The notes under the pieces were generated by a model. That model ran no database searches and was not told the origin of the DNA. It worked only from the letters and a program-made list of their open reading frames with translations. Made by a program: the position numbers and the translations under genes. A stretch of 64,000 bases of DNA, from the NCBI RefSeq assembly GCF_050948215.1, contig NC_135157.1, positions 6,262,001 to 6,326,000 on the forward strand, given 5' to 3'. The first letter of the stretch is position 1. Each line of letters starts with the position of its first letter. This stretch comes from Halictus rubicundus (taxonomy: Eukaryota; Arthropoda; Insecta; Hymenoptera; Halictidae). This document shows positions 13,022 to 25,442 of the stretch, piece after piece.

Positions 13022-13165
13022 CTTTGGTCTCTTCCATTGGAACTGGAAAGGTGGAGTTTGGTGATAGAAAACCGACGTTTGCGTGGCTGGAAATTCGGGA
13101 TCCTCCCACAGTTCACCTCGTTTCAAGCACGAACGCTTGATCCGCTCGTACTCACTCATTACGTC
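13022..13165 (-). CDS. Calpain-C-like exon, N-terminal region (probable first coding exon)
   Basis: Exon of 144 bp (48 codons, phase 0 at both ends), with acceptor TTGTTTCAG before it and donor GTAATC after AGACCAAAG. The translation carries the segment that precedes the protease core in calpains: SEYERIKRSCLKRG, then LWEDPEFPAT, SVFYHQTPPF and WKRPK. In this family WKRP is normally followed by roughly 20 residues and then the GDCW motif, which fits the core exon at 1523-1241. An in-frame ATG at 13159-13157 gives MSEYERIK, so translation may begin here with an upstream untranslated exon. Reading is also open at the acceptor, so an upstream coding exon is possible. I found no upstream exon between here and about 15.4 kb. 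The exon encoding the residues between WKRPK and GDKW was not located. Confidence 0.85.
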
Positions 13166-15458
13166 CTGAAACAATTCGTATTATCTAAGAGAGAGTGTCT
13201 AGCGTACAGATACGTAACAGCTAACGGTAACGATTAAGTAACAGTTCGCCTAATCGATCACCAATTAATATTCCCGCTGCGAAAGATATCGACAGTTGCA
13301 ACTAGATCAACATATTAAGTTATCTAATTGATATTCACAACAAGCTACACACGAAGGACAAAATATAAGAGAAATTAACAGTACGTCCACGTGCGTCGTC
13401 AACTCAATATTTTCTGTCACCAATCATAATCGTATTACGATTCTCACTGGTGAAATTGTTTCATAAATGTTTAGGCGCTCGGGTGCTAATAACAATGCTC
13501 GCGGTTATTAAACATCGTTTCAAATTCATTAAGTAACGACAAACTCAAATATTCTCGACACACCGAAACTTTCATTTACCGACACTTACGGAAACTATAA
13601 AAAAGAGATAGATTACATACTAAAAACATGATTAAAGAACAAGGTCTTATCAAGGGGAAAAAATACTTCTGACGCTGTCACAACCAAAAGTTTCTTTTTT
13701 TTCTCTTTCATTAAAAAAATTATTTATATATATATAAAAATATAAATATATATGTATATAAAAAAGATATATAAAATATAAAGATATATATAAAAATATA
13801 GCTTATATAATATTATATAATAGAGACATATTTAGCGGGAAAAAACCTCCACAGAGGTTTCAGAAATATAATGAAAAGAACAGCATCGCGAATATCGAGC
13901 GCATCAAAAAGAATTCATTCTGACCTCGATAAGCGTGATAACGCGTCTCGGAGACCTCATCGAAGTCTCGTTCTATCGAGGTCAACACTTTCTCTTCCAC
14001 AGAAGTCTTTGTTACACGCGCCTCGCTCCTCTTTTCGCCAGAGTTTCGCGACGAAAGTTATTCCGACGGGGAAAAAAAAGCTTTTTAAATAGCCAGCAAG
14101 AGCGGAACGAGGAGATGCGCTATAATGTGCAATTATCACCCGAGCCGCCGCCGCCGCCCCTTATGCGTAACGTTCCGAGGGACTTTCGTCTCGTGAAACA
14201 TGATTCTCGCCGGGGCCAGCAAATCTAATAGCTTCTGAACGAGTTCTTACATTTCTCTTTAATGACACAACGCTGCCAGACCGTGGTTGAAACTGAGACT
14301 TCACTTCTCGCGTGAACTCACTTGTCGCGTCGTTCTTCGTTAACCTGATCAAACGTCGAGGTAACACACGACTAATCGAGTCTGGAAAACTTCAGGACTG
14401 GAAGTCGTCACTCGTAGCAGTTTTAATTTAATCTTAACTCGTGCTCCGTTTAGGAAAATATCTGTTCTTGCGGAATTGTTATGGAAAAACGTGTTGCTCT
14501 TGGGAAGTTGTTTAAAACGAGATCTTAAACGAAACTTTCGAGTTTTTAAAGTTTTTATTCCAAAATCACTCGATTAATACTCAACTTTTTACATTTAGAA
14601 TAAATTCTTCAGCAAAACTAGATTTTGTACTAAAAACTTCAGCAATAGAAAGATTCATGATATGTCTTTCCGAATGTATACGAATGAAAATAACATTTAT
14701 TCCGATAAATTAATGTATTATCGGACGTCGGTCCAAGTCTGATATTTATTCTGTGATTGCTACTCGTATATTTTCAGTCGAGTATTTCGATAAGTCATAA
14801 GAGCAAGCCAGAGGAAATGTGTTGGCACCTCGTACCTAATAGACAGTGCCATAAGATTCAAAGATTGTAAATCTTGCGTTGAGCTAATCTCTCTCGGAAG
14901 GCAACGCGGAACACCACAATATCTTTACGAACCTTTCCCTCAGTATGTCTTAATACCAATGACAGTTAAAACGCACTTTTCCCATTTCAACAAGTGTCTA
15001 GAAAGGTCATCAGAGTGCAAGGGAATGTCTTACATTCGTGTAGAACGAGTCTCCTCCAATAGGAGTTCAAATCTCTGTAAACGTTAAATGAGCACATCGT
15101 CGTTATTGGTGTTAATGATGTGCCTCGTCAGGTCTAGGAATATGGCAACCTTAATTTCATGCTTTTCGAAACAGATGGCAGTACGATCATTTTAATAAAA
15201 AAAATAATGAAATTAGCGAAGAAAAATAAAATTCGTCTTTTTGGAAGAAATTAGTCTAGGAGGAAGACAACTTTTAGGAAAGGCCTTAAAAAAGCAGATT
15301 AGTCTAGAACAAAAAAAAACATTTGCTAGAACAAACTGATCTTTTCACAGTGTTTTTCTCGTTGATATTAATAATTTGATTGCTGACGAATTTAATATAA
15401 TTTTAATCTGCACGATATTCGAATGCAGTTTGCTTCGAGGGATGCATTCCTTAATAAT
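13166..15458. other. Region upstream of the N-terminal calpain exon
   Basis: Holds the TA-rich tract and a CpG-rich patch at about 13860-14420. The overlapping open frames in that patch (both strands) carry basic, serine-rich sequence without recognisable domains. An untranslated first exon or promoter for the calpain gene could lie here, but no TATA box or initiator can be assigned with confidence. Confidence 0.4.
13720..13830. repeat. TA-rich low-complexity tract
   Basis: Runs of TATATATA and ATAAAAATATA-type sequence over about 110 bp, upstream of the N-terminal calpain exon. Confidence 0.7.
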
Positions 15459-15462
15459 TTAA

Positions 15463-15682
15463 CCCTTAGCACTCGAGTGGTGACTCTGAAGCACCACTAG
15501 AAATTGTTGTGGCAATATTTCAAGGAAATTACAAAAAATATTACAAAATATTTGTTACATTACAAAATTTGTATTCAATAGATTACTAAACATTTAAATA
15601 TTATATTTCATATTAAATGAAAATATTCTAAGACAGAAAAAAAATTTAGTTTTAGAATGGAAATAGCGCCGAGTGCAAAGGG
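15463..15682 (-). mobile_element. piggyBac-like MITE, CCCTTTGCACTCG family, copy 2
   Basis: Inverted relative to copy 1: it starts CCCTTAGCACTCGAG and ends CGAGTGCAAAGGG. TTAA lies at 15459-15462 and 15683-15686. The interior closely matches copy 1 in reverse, including the segments TGGTGACTCTGAAGC and CACCACTAGAAATTG. Confidence 0.8.
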
Positions 15683-15734
15683 TTAATATAATGAATAAAT
15701 TATAATGCCCCAGAAGAAAAACCACAGATCGAAG

Positions 15735-15925
15735 CACAATAGTTATTCTTCTTTTTAAAGCATAATGAATATCAAAAAAGAGATATTAAATTGTTTCACT
15801 GAAATCAGTTAATATATATGTTATATATCTCTTTTTGAACATTCATTATATGTTTTAAAAATGAACATAATTAATATAGGTACAGTAATTGGTACAGCCA
15901 CAGCAAAAATTTGGGTCCCTCGCCC
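15735..15925. mobile_element. Palindromic TA MITE (GGGTAAGGGACCC family), degraded copy
   Basis: The right end reads TTTGGGTCCCTCGCCC before TA (15926-15927). Inner palindrome arms are TTTTTAAAGCATAATGA at left and its counterpart in inverse at right, with AAAAAAGAGATAT inside both arms. The left terminus is decayed, so the start is approximate. Confidence 0.65.
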
Positions 15926-17038
15926 TAAAACGAACTTTCACCGTACGTCTGAAAATCAGAAATAAAATTATGCTACGGTTCTCCGTAACGAACAATTGCG
16001 ATAAAGAAAAACACGGATTACTAATTAGCGGTTGTAGCAGGGTCCCGCTTCTTCTGTTGCCATTCCAACGGCGCAGTTCCATTCGCCTACGTGACGCCCA
16101 TATGTGGCAGAAACAGGAACGATCTGTTGAAATGGTACGCTCGAGTGTAAGCGCTTTCGAATTCTAACGAAACAGCCGCCCCTATAGGAGGAGAGGCGCG
16201 TCGTTATCGGGCCGGCTGCGGTTGTTATTACTAAAAATCATCGTCACGGAAGAGAGGCCCGGCAAGATCGATATTGGCCATTTGCACGGCGAACGAGAGG
16301 ATGTTCGACACGGTTGAACGAGCCGCCGACACCGACGGTTATTATTTTGCAACGGCGCTTGATAATACATTTTCACCGCGTAGGCGATAACGCGAGAGAG
16401 GGTGTACCTGTGTACCTGTGTACCTGTGTACCAGTGTGTATGTGCGCACTCGTGAAAGCGTCACGATTGCGAAATACGTAATTACGATTGCCTGGACCAG
16501 CTCCTCGATCGCGGGTATTGTTCCGAGGAGGCACAACAGACGCGCCCATGAAACGATCCAGTGCGCCAATTAAGATCGCAACTAGTCGCTGCCCAATCTA
16601 GCCTAGGTAATTAGCCTACCGACGAGCACCCATTTCGCGTTCAACCGGTCGAACCTTTCTCCATTTCGCGGCGCTACCTTGGCATTCCAGGCTGAGGCGT
16701 GTCTTTTTCTATTGTTGTCGCTCGACAAAGGGTCGTATCTCTGCCGGTGTCGCGTTTAGCCCGACTTAACCCTTTCGTAATCAACCGTCATTACATTGCA
16801 GTTCTAAGTGACCGTTTCTGTGATATTCTGTGATCATCTGTGGAAAGAATTTTTCTGAACCTAAACTTTATGCTCAATTGCTGTTACCATAAGTAGAATG
16901 ATTTTTGCGTTCGTTTCAGACCGTTCACCGTTCGAAGACGAATAGAAAGTATTCCTCGAGGAAGTGGACCAATTATAAATAACGATGGCCGACACCTTAC
17001 TAGTATAAAAGTTTAGTACTCGTACTCTCAGATGAAAA
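15926..17038. other. GC-rich patch without recognised gene
   Basis: CpG-rich sequence at about 16030-16750. It includes a microsatellite at 16402-16433 (GTGTACCT units). No exon with convincing splice sites and conserved content was seen. Confidence 0.45.
16402..16433. repeat. Microsatellite, (GTGTACCT)n
   Basis: Four consecutive GTGTACC(T) units. Confidence 0.8.
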
Positions 17039-17042
17039 TTAA

Positions 17043-17354
17043 CCCTTTGCACTCGAAGCCATTTTAACTCTAGAACGAAACATTTCTTCCGACCTAGAAT
17101 ATTTCCCTTCTATACAGGGTCATCCGTTTTTGAACGGCCAAACGTCAACCAGCTATAGAGGACCTCCAATGGAACAACTTTCAGCCCTAACACTTTTTTA
17201 AAAAATAAAAGAAAATGGTGCAATTTATTTGTACAATACTGAAGTGGTTAGCAATTTATTAAATACAAAGAAATGTAATAATGTAAAAGATATTTTGAAT
17301 AATGATACAGCAATTTTTAGTGGCGCCTTACAGTCGCCATTCGAGTGCTAAGGG
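17043..17354 (+). mobile_element. piggyBac-like MITE, CCCTTTGCACTCG family, copy 3 (longer)
   Basis: Starts CCCTTTGCACTCGAAGCC and ends CGAGTGCTAAGGG, with TTAA on both sides (17039-17042 and 17355-17358). At 312 bp it is longer than its relatives. Extra sequence around 17115-17205 (near CAGGGTCATCCGTTTTTG) is not shared with the others and may be an insertion. Confidence 0.78.
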
Positions 17355-17358
17355 TTAA

Positions 17359-19827
17359 CCCATTTACTATACTTTAGATACTTCGATTTTAGAACCGTAA
17401 ATTTTATTATTCATCTATGAAAGCGTTTCCTTAAAATATGAAATTATAAATACAACATAGTTGGTCGAATTATAGTATCAAAGAAAATTAGACGAATAAG
17501 ACACACTAAATCTGCGAACCACTAAAATTGCCCATTGCACATTACAATTTCATAAAGCGAATAGGAGTCACATTTATAGAAATTTTTATTATAATATATA
17601 TTCAAAGCAATAAGTAAAATTCCTTGTAAATACATTTTTACTAGCTCAGAAGCCGTAAACCAGAGAATTCAAAATCCGTTATTTTTACAGGTTCAGTGGT
17701 TGTATTGTTGGCGGACAATCTTCGTGTAACTGTCTGCGAGGATCTTATGAGGGTTAATTATAATTCGGAAACTGTGTCGGTCACGCTTTTACTAGGATGA
17801 CTGTATCTTATCGGCGCCGGATACTAGGAACGGTACGCGCCTAAAACCTTTCCTTATGGAAACGTGTAACGATAACTGGATGAAATATCTCCGTTGAACC
17901 GTGTCGTGGCCTAACGCGTTCAATGTACCCGTCGTCGGCCGAATGATTCAGACTGTCGTTGTTAAATTTTAATTCCACGAACCGGTTTAGAAGCAGTTGT
18001 TTCGGTAAACCGGTAGCGAAGAGGGGCTCCGGGGCAAAACGTTTAGATTCGCGCGTGGTTTCCGCGTGCAAAGATCTAGGCGATCCTCTCCTCTCGTTTC
18101 TACCGTTTCTCGGAAAGAAACGACTTTGCAGGCATGTCCCGCTTCTCGAGACTCTATAAAAACAGCGCGTCGAGGATCGGCAGTCGAAACGTAGCCACAG
18201 TGTTCGAGATACAGTATTCTCTCCGTAACTGTCGCGATGCTGTCTACCGTAACTGTCAAATTTTTATCCCCACCACTGGGGGAATCACCCTTGGAACCAG
18301 TCCAGCGAGGGGTCAAGCATCGGCGAGACTCACGCTAATGGAAGCGAAGCAAAAGATTTTTTTCTAATTGTTAATTTTTTTTTTTCATGAAACTCTCGCC
18401 ATCGCATTCGTCTCGTTTTCGTAATTAAAATGATACCAAACATGATGCAGTTACGACGCGGTTGCTGGCTTGACTCGCAACGCATTAGAAAACGTATTTG
18501 TAGCACGATTCCAGTACCCAATTTGTCGGTTGCAGAACTGAAGTGATGTTTAGCAACGAGTTAATGCACAATGCACTTTCTAAAACAGAGAACACGATTA
18601 AAAACAAAGGTGTGTTGTTTTGCATTAAATCGATCTGCACGCGAGATAAGTGAAACGTAATTCAAATCGTAATAACCAGTAATTAGTAAGCCAGTGAAAT
18701 GATTAGTCAGAGAAAATGTGGCGATTAATTATGTGTGATAATATCAATAGAATATGTTATCGTTACTAAATAATAGGATCATTATACGACGTTATAATTA
18801 CTTCAAATTCCTATCTGTTGCTCCTGAGGTTCTTCACCTGAGAGACATGCGATTTGATAGAACCGCCCATCGAGAGATCTGAATGAGTTAAGCGTAATGA
18901 CTTAGCAAGCGCTAATGTTTATTTATTCCACTCCAACGATTTGGAAAATATTCACTTAGCTAAACCCACACGAAAATTAAACATTATGATTTATATCCAA
19001 ACTTGACTAGAATTTTCATCTTCTACAACGGAGTTACTGTGGTACTAACAATTTTATAGTGCAGTATTTCTGCAATTGATCAATTATCGACAACCTAATG
19101 ACCTTTGCTTTGGATTTTATTCGTTCGATTTTCCTTCGGTTATTAAATGAAAATATTCACTGTGTTACAAAACGTATTATGCACATTGCATTTGCATTTT
19201 CACAAATGTCATTTGCTGCACAGTGCGCGATACTCACAGCCCACGTTGCTTAAACAGAAAGTCATGCTAGAGAGGAGAGCATATGAATCTAGAAACACAT
19301 GAGTTTGCACAAATATTTGCAGTCAACAAATAATGATACGATATAATGTGATATAATGTGATATAATGTTTGATATTCGTGACTATTTCTCTCCGTTAAA
19401 CTGCAGATCCATATGCATTAATTTCTTCTATTTTAGTTTCAATGTACCTACTGAATCTATTGGTACAGGAATTTAGTAAAGTCTTGATCCAAGCTGAACG
19501 GAGCTACACGATCTTAGTCAGCTCGCCTATCCCCTCCATTGGGGGCAGACTTTACTGTACAGTAATTTTCATTTGTGCCTCCGAGGGGACAGTTGAGTGC
19601 AAAAGACTAAATAATACCCAGTCTGATGGTCATCCATTACTTGTTCTACCAACAATTTATGTGGGAGACAAACAATCACTTTGAGAATTATTTTTAACAT
19701 ACTTATCGACGGGTCGAATGCGCCTACCCGAAAAACGAAATATTGTACTCTAAATATAAGCATTAAACCAAGGAACAAGTTTTGCGTTTGGTAAAAATGT
19801 GTTTGATGTTTTCGAGAGTATTAATCA
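17359..19827. other. No gene recognised
   Basis: AT-rich except for a CpG-rich patch at about 17780-18330. A short ATATAATGTG triplication lies near 19340-19370. The short frames here show no domain or splice support. Confidence 0.4.
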
Positions 19828-20013
19828 CACTGAGAATTGTATGCACTTACGACAAACATAACTGGGTGCGATTTAAAGCAATAGACAGATTAAACAATTT
19901 AAGAATATTCATGCAGCTGAGAACATTATCCAAGGATAGAAGAATTTTTTATTTGGCTCTTGTTTGTCGCAGTTGATGCAAACAATTTTTATTTTTCATA
20001 AAGATCCGCAGTC
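19828..20013. mobile_element. TA MITE, GACTGCGGATTTT family, full-length copy
   Basis: The left end is decayed (CACTGAGAATTGTATGCACT) but continues CGACAAACATAACTGGGTGC GATTT-like family sequence. The right end is intact: AATTTTTATTTTTCATAAAG then ATCCGCAGTC, followed by TA at 20014-20015. Length is 186 bp. Confidence 0.65.
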
Positions 20014-20135
20014 TAGTCATTATATTTTCAACCTATTGGACTTACTAAGAAAAGAAATAAATGCCAATTTCATTCCAGTTTGTTGCAATTCAGGCGAGCA
20101 ATTTTTATTTTGCACGAAGCTCCGCCAGTCAAGTA
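20014..20135. mobile_element. TA MITE, GACTGCGGATTTT family, adjacent B-end half
   Basis: Directly follows the previous copy. It ends AATTTTTATTTTGCACGAAG then CTCCGCCAGTC, preceded by TTGTTGCAATTCAGG-like family sequence. There is no matching left terminus, so it is probably a partial duplication or truncated second copy. Confidence 0.5.
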
Positions 20136-21038
20136 ATCATTTTTTAAAAAATTATTCGCAGTCGCAGAACGGTAAAATTGCTTCTGCAATCTGAAGCGCG
20201 ACTGGCTGGAAAAACGCGTTTCCACTCTCCTCCTTTTATCTGCTAGGCCCCGGTTCGATTCTCCGCGTTGCAGCCAATCGGCGTGGCCGTTCGTTTCCAT
20301 GAAAATTAGCCAATTTGGCTCGTCGAGGGTCCGGGCAAGAAGCGGTTGCCGGATTTCATTTCATAGGAAACCGCATCGGCGTTTTATTTACTTTTAGAAA
20401 ATCACCGGTTGCGTCGCGCCTTTTTTTCCCCCGCAGTCGCGGTGCAACAGCGCAAGGCGGTCTCGGGTGCAATCATCCGACCGAGAAAACCATGAAATGC
20501 ACCTCGTGTCCGACAGGCGCCCGTGGCACGTACCAACCCGGGGAGTTTTACATTGTACGTGACGGGTTGCTTCGGGTTCGCCTTCCGCTAAACCGAACAC
20601 TTCTCTGCGATCCGCTGTATACGTTAGCTGTATAATAGCTACCATACTCTCGTACCGGTCGGACTAGTTTCACGCTTGGTTCTCCCGCGGCCTTGAGGCG
20701 CACGAACCACCGCGGCGCAGCGCAAAGCTGCCGAGAAAACCTTTATGGTTTCTGCAGACTTCGATCGACGACGCGGACCGCCGCACCATTGGCCGCCATA
20801 TCGCCGCACCATCGGCTTTTCCCCGTCGACCTCGACAGCCTTCCGGAATTTTAGCCGCGAGATTTTATACCGCGCCGATAGGATCGGGACCGAACGCAAA
20901 TTACGAACCCTTTCCAGGATCTCCGGCTTCGAATGGGAATAATAAAACGGGGCCCCGGAGTGTCTGTTGCACATCGGTACGGTAATAACCGCGCGAACGT
21001 CCGCGCGAATGAGAAATAGGAATGGACGCTGCTCCGAA
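20136..21038. other. CpG-rich block without recognised gene
   Basis: GC-rich from about 20200 to 21040, with frames open on both strands. A GGTTCGATTC string at 20252 resembles a pol III B box, but no cloverleaf can be drawn around it. Confidence 0.4.
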
Positions 21039-21105
21039 GAGCGCGGATTTTATGCGTTCCTAATAAAAATGAGCACATCAAATGCAAAACAGTGACAACG
21101 TTCGG
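21039..21105. mobile_element. TA MITE, GACTGCGGATTTT family, A end fragment
   Basis: GCGCGGATTTTATGCGTTCC, then TAATAAAAATGAGCACATC, resembles the A-end consensus. The other end is absent. Confidence 0.4.
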
Positions 21106-21317
21106 AGAACATAAATATTCTGCATTAGTCTTACCTTAGGTCCAATAAAAAGATTTTTAAATTAATGCATTTGCCTTTCCGTTGCATTACTTGCTTTATT
21201 AATACCAAGAAAATTGGAGCCCCTTAAAGTACGATATGAAGAAAACTGTAATAAAAATAATTGTATGTCTCAAGATTGAAACAAGAGTTTCAATAAAGAT
21301 ATTTTTTAATTCAAGTA

Positions 21318-21510
21318 GGGTAAGGGATATTAAACTACTACAACTATATATTACTATATTTAAAAAAAAAGAGACGTGTAACCTATATTAACTGATTTTA
21401 AAGCAAAAAAATTTAACATCTCTTTTTCAATATTCATTATGTTTTACAAATAAGTATAATTAATACAGGCACAATAATTGGTAGCCCTATAGTAATTGGG
21501 TCCCTCACCG
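21318..21510. mobile_element. Palindromic TA MITE (GGGTAAGGGACCC family)
   Basis: Starts GGGTAAGGGATATT after TA (21316-21317) and ends TTGGGTCCCTCACCG before TA (21511-21512). The right arm has AGTATAATTAATACAGGC and AATAATTGGTAGCCC, as in the other copies. The left arm is partly eroded. Confidence 0.7.
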
Positions 21511-22893
21511 TATATGTATTTCCACTGCATTATTTGTCTTATTATTAAAAAACTGAGGGAGGATTGAGTGTTAAGGGATGAATACATCTTTGAAAGTTCA
21601 ACTCTAATTGCAATCACAGAAGCAGATGAAATGCGAACCGTGAAAACTGAGGACGTAACAATGCATAACACACGATACATGAATCGCAAAGGTTAGCAAA
21701 ACACAGGTTAGAAAGGGAAATAAAATATAATAATAGAGAAAGCTAAACGCACCGGAAGTACGTATCAATCATTGTTACAAAAAGCGGGAAAGACTATCAT
21801 TACGTACGGTACACGTTTCTATCGAGCTGGTTCAAAGCCACGGAAAGTCTTTAGCAGCCGCGCGCACGTGATTCAGTATTTACGTCCTCGATGACTAATC
21901 GCGCACTTTCTATTCCCTCGAACACGTTCTTTTTTCTGTTCCCCGCACGCAATTGTAACAGTTTTAATTAAGTAATAATGAATGGGCGATACTGGCCAAT
22001 GCTGGCTTGAAGAAACACATAGGAGAACATAAAACAGCGACGCTCTATTTAAGAGAAAATACCTCCCTTCTTTATTTCTTATTACTTTAATTATTCATGA
22101 GTTATTCAGATAATTGCCAGGTGGAACGTGATTTCTCGAAACCAATTTCAATAATACACACTTTCGTTTTGCAATTGGTTCGATCTTGTAGACGTTCAGT
22201 GGGTATTATTACGGTTTTTAGTATATCACAGACTTCGTCTGTAACCGATTATTGCGCGTTAATTTCGACGTTTTGTTTAACAAGAAAACAGCAAGAATTT
22301 GAATTGCAACAGAATTATAAGAAAATATTTATTCGAACGAGTTGCTTGTCGTGTGAAATCATTAAGATAAAGACTGTGCTTCTGGATGATTGCAAAAAGG
22401 GATCCATCAGTTTGTAAAACGTTGGAAAACTATTGTAAAAAAAAAACAAATTATATATGTAAATTGTATAAACAATAGTATAGAAACTCGCTGAATATTT
22501 TTGAAAAGTGTAGAGATATTTATTGCAATCTATTTTAATAACAATTATTAGTATTATTATGAATTATTATTGATATTACGCTTTGCAAAAAATATATTCA
22601 AATTTTCACTTTAAATATTGAAAAACTAAAACTCATAGACACCTCGAAAGTGTTTCACGTGGACATAGGCAGCTTTGATACTACGCTACACAATTGTGAA
22701 TAATAATAAATCCCATTATTATCCTAATAATAAGACCTTCTGCAATCATCTGATATTTTGAAAATAATAGTACTAGTTCTATCCTACTGTTCTATTATAC
22801 TTATGTTACAAGTAAAGATTCTTCAAATACGTATGATGATGATATGAGTATGAGTATAAATGAGTATGGTGATAGCAATAATCTTTTGAACAG
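21511..22893. other. No gene recognised
   Basis: AT-rich sequence with a short CpG patch at about 21800-21960. The 106-residue plus-strand frame at 22097-22417 has no recognisable motif. Confidence 0.4.
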
Positions 22894-23087
22894 AAGTGCA
22901 CACAAAGCTGCTTAAAGATGCACTCAGTTTGTATAAGTGGACGCAATTTAGTATCGCACAGCCGGTATACGGAATCAATTGCTATTACACGGTTACCTTG
23001 GATAATAGGCGAGACGATTACGACTTCGTTAACAACAGAAACGTGTATCAACCGTGGAAGATTGTTTCTGCGATGGCAGAACGGTAG
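22894..23087 (+). CDS. Possible exon, unrecognised protein
   Basis: I do not recognise this. After an acceptor-like CTTTTGAACAG (ending 22893) there is an open frame of about 64 codons ending in TAG at 23085-23087. Its composition is protein-like, rich in Tyr, Trp and Asp, with stretches such as LYKWTQFSIAQPVYG and DDYDFVNNRNVYQPW. It has no ATG near its start, so if real it would be a terminal exon of a gene whose other exons I cannot see. The minus strand is also open across the same interval, with a CCAAG/GTAACC donor-like site near 23000, which weakens the case. Chance cannot be excluded. Confidence 0.2.
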
Positions 23088-25442
23088 TAGCGAGATACTC
23101 GCTTAACGGGACACTGTGGAGTATTCTATGCAACCTCGTGCACTATGACCTTAACTCCATTCTTTCTATTATTCATTGTTCCATTTATTATCCTGTTGAC
23201 TTTCCATTTTTTCCTTTTAATTTTGCATATTGCCAAAGCCGTGCATAATCATTTTAATAATATTCGTCTCATTAAGTTCACGCGCGTTCTCAGTTACCCT
23301 TAATCAAACACTTTTTGTTCAAGTTATCTTCTCCGCTAGCTCGCTCGAGAAATTTATTACACTTCTTTAGAAGAATATTTACAGTGTGCAACGAAAAATC
23401 GTATGTGGTCGATGTAAGAAGAAGACTTCGATTTTTAAGTCTGCGCTAAAAAATTATTTGTTAAACGCCACAGAGGCCCCTAAATCTGAAAATCTTAAAT
23501 AAAAAACCATCTTTACATTCTGTTCAAGTCCTACTACAAAAAGATCTTTTTAACAAAAATTATAGTGAAAATAAATACTTCATTCTATAAAATTGTGTTT
23601 TACACCACAATTTTTACTCACGATACGTTCATATAGTCTTATTGTCAGCCATAGTTTTTGTCTATGATCCTTCACGTATACAACTTCATCACCTGAGAAT
23701 AAAAATCTATAATTTTTCCCAAATGTTGTATATGTATAGTGAATACTGCGATAAAAGAATTGTTTTAGGTACCGTCCAACATAACAGCAAGCTAAACAAA
23801 TCTCCGAATTCTGCGACAACAAGAGAAATGCATTAAGACGAGGCAAGATTAAGATGATACATACAGCTCCTTTCCAGAACCAGTGAAAAACGAGTCAAAT
23901 TGCCAAGAGAAATACGCGTGGTTTAACTTCAATCGTCAGTGTATGCATTAACGTTCGTAGCACAGAGATTTACTCGTCAAATTCCCACAGCGTAATAACA
24001 GGTAGAATGATCCTTCCTAAGATTCCGTCCCCGACATTTAAACGCAGGAAATTCACAGTTAGCAGCTTGGGTGTCCGGGACTTTGCTGGTCAAATGATTC
24101 GACCGTAATGAGCGAACGAATCTGCCCGATGCCGGGTACGAAGATTGCTTCTAACAGTGTGCTGATTCTGCGTGAGATACACGGGTAGAAATTCCTCATG
24201 GAAGTCATTGCCACGTTCCTCGACACATCCCGCACACGAATCCTCCGGCGTTTTACCCGCGCGATTCCCTATAAGGTCGCCGGCGAACGAGCCGGCTAAA
24301 CCGACGACCTTAAGGTACGGTTCACAACCGTTTACCTCAAGGATACCCGGTGCGTGTCGGAAATGATTAACGCGAGCGCACTTGGATTCTTATCTGCTAT
24401 TTACCCTTTTGCCTGACCCCATCGCTTTCCAACGAGAGGATCTCCCACCTCCGCGAACGAGCGGCACGCAACTATTATTGCCAGCTCGGCAAGAAATCGG
24501 ACTTCTTCAAACACAATAGACACGTCGCGCGTCGGTTCGTTGCTTTCGAGTGACCGGCGATCTCGTGACGAGCCAGCTGTTCGACGCTTTTTACCCAACG
24601 TTTCCTGAAATTATTCCTCAACCCTTCCCCGGCTAACGATCGCTACAGCTCGGCGTTCCTCAATCTTTCTGCCCGCGCAAATCACCGCGTTTGTCCGCAG
24701 GGCGTTCCTAATCTACCGGTGCAAGAGAAAACCGAATGAATCTCGATGTAAAAACAAGTCGATAACTTGGAATATTATAGAAAGAAAACTACTAGCTGAT
24801 GGGCAACTTAAGTGGACGATCAAAATATTTTTTTTTTTTAATGCAATGATTCAATTAAGTTATTTTTAATATTCACCTCCATCGAAATGGTGAATGGAGA
24901 CGCAGGGGATCAAATGTGCCTCCGTACCAAATTGATCTTTCTTCATACCATTCGAATTATGTTTCATTTCTTCTATTCTGCTTAACAAACCATTAGGAAA
25001 AAATTCACGAACATTCTATTTAATAGCACACGTGACTGAGAATTTTTTTCGAATTTTTTACTGCGAAATAGATTTTTAAAAAATTCCAAGATCCTAAAAT
25101 TGATTTAAATTGATTTTATATTGAAGTTTTGAGATGACCACATTGATTTTGTTACAGTAGTTGCGTCTTATTATGATTATTAACGTATATTTTTTCAGAT
25201 TTTACGGATTACAAAAAAGTGCCGATGCGACTCATTTATAGTCCTTTTAATGAAAAGAAAAGCTCTTCTAATTAGTAAAAATTTTGAGAAAATGGAATTT
25301 GAAGATTCCTCGAGTACGCATGCTAATGAATAGGAATCGCTTGACGCGGCTGATCACGACCGACTGATTCTACTGCATGTAAATACTAATGCATGTGAAC
25401 GAGAACGTGACGAATTTTTAATTGTTGAACAGGAAGAAGAAA
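23088..25442. other. No gene recognised; GC patch at 24.1-24.7 kb
   Basis: AT-rich flanks surround a CpG-rich patch at about 24030-24730. Its frames (for example 24172-24366 plus and 24401-24598 minus) lack motifs and splice support. Confidence 0.4.

Noticed and set aside
20245..20275. tRNA-like B box GGTTCGATTC
   Set aside because: The flanks do not pair into a T stem or acceptor stem, and no A box lies at the right distance.
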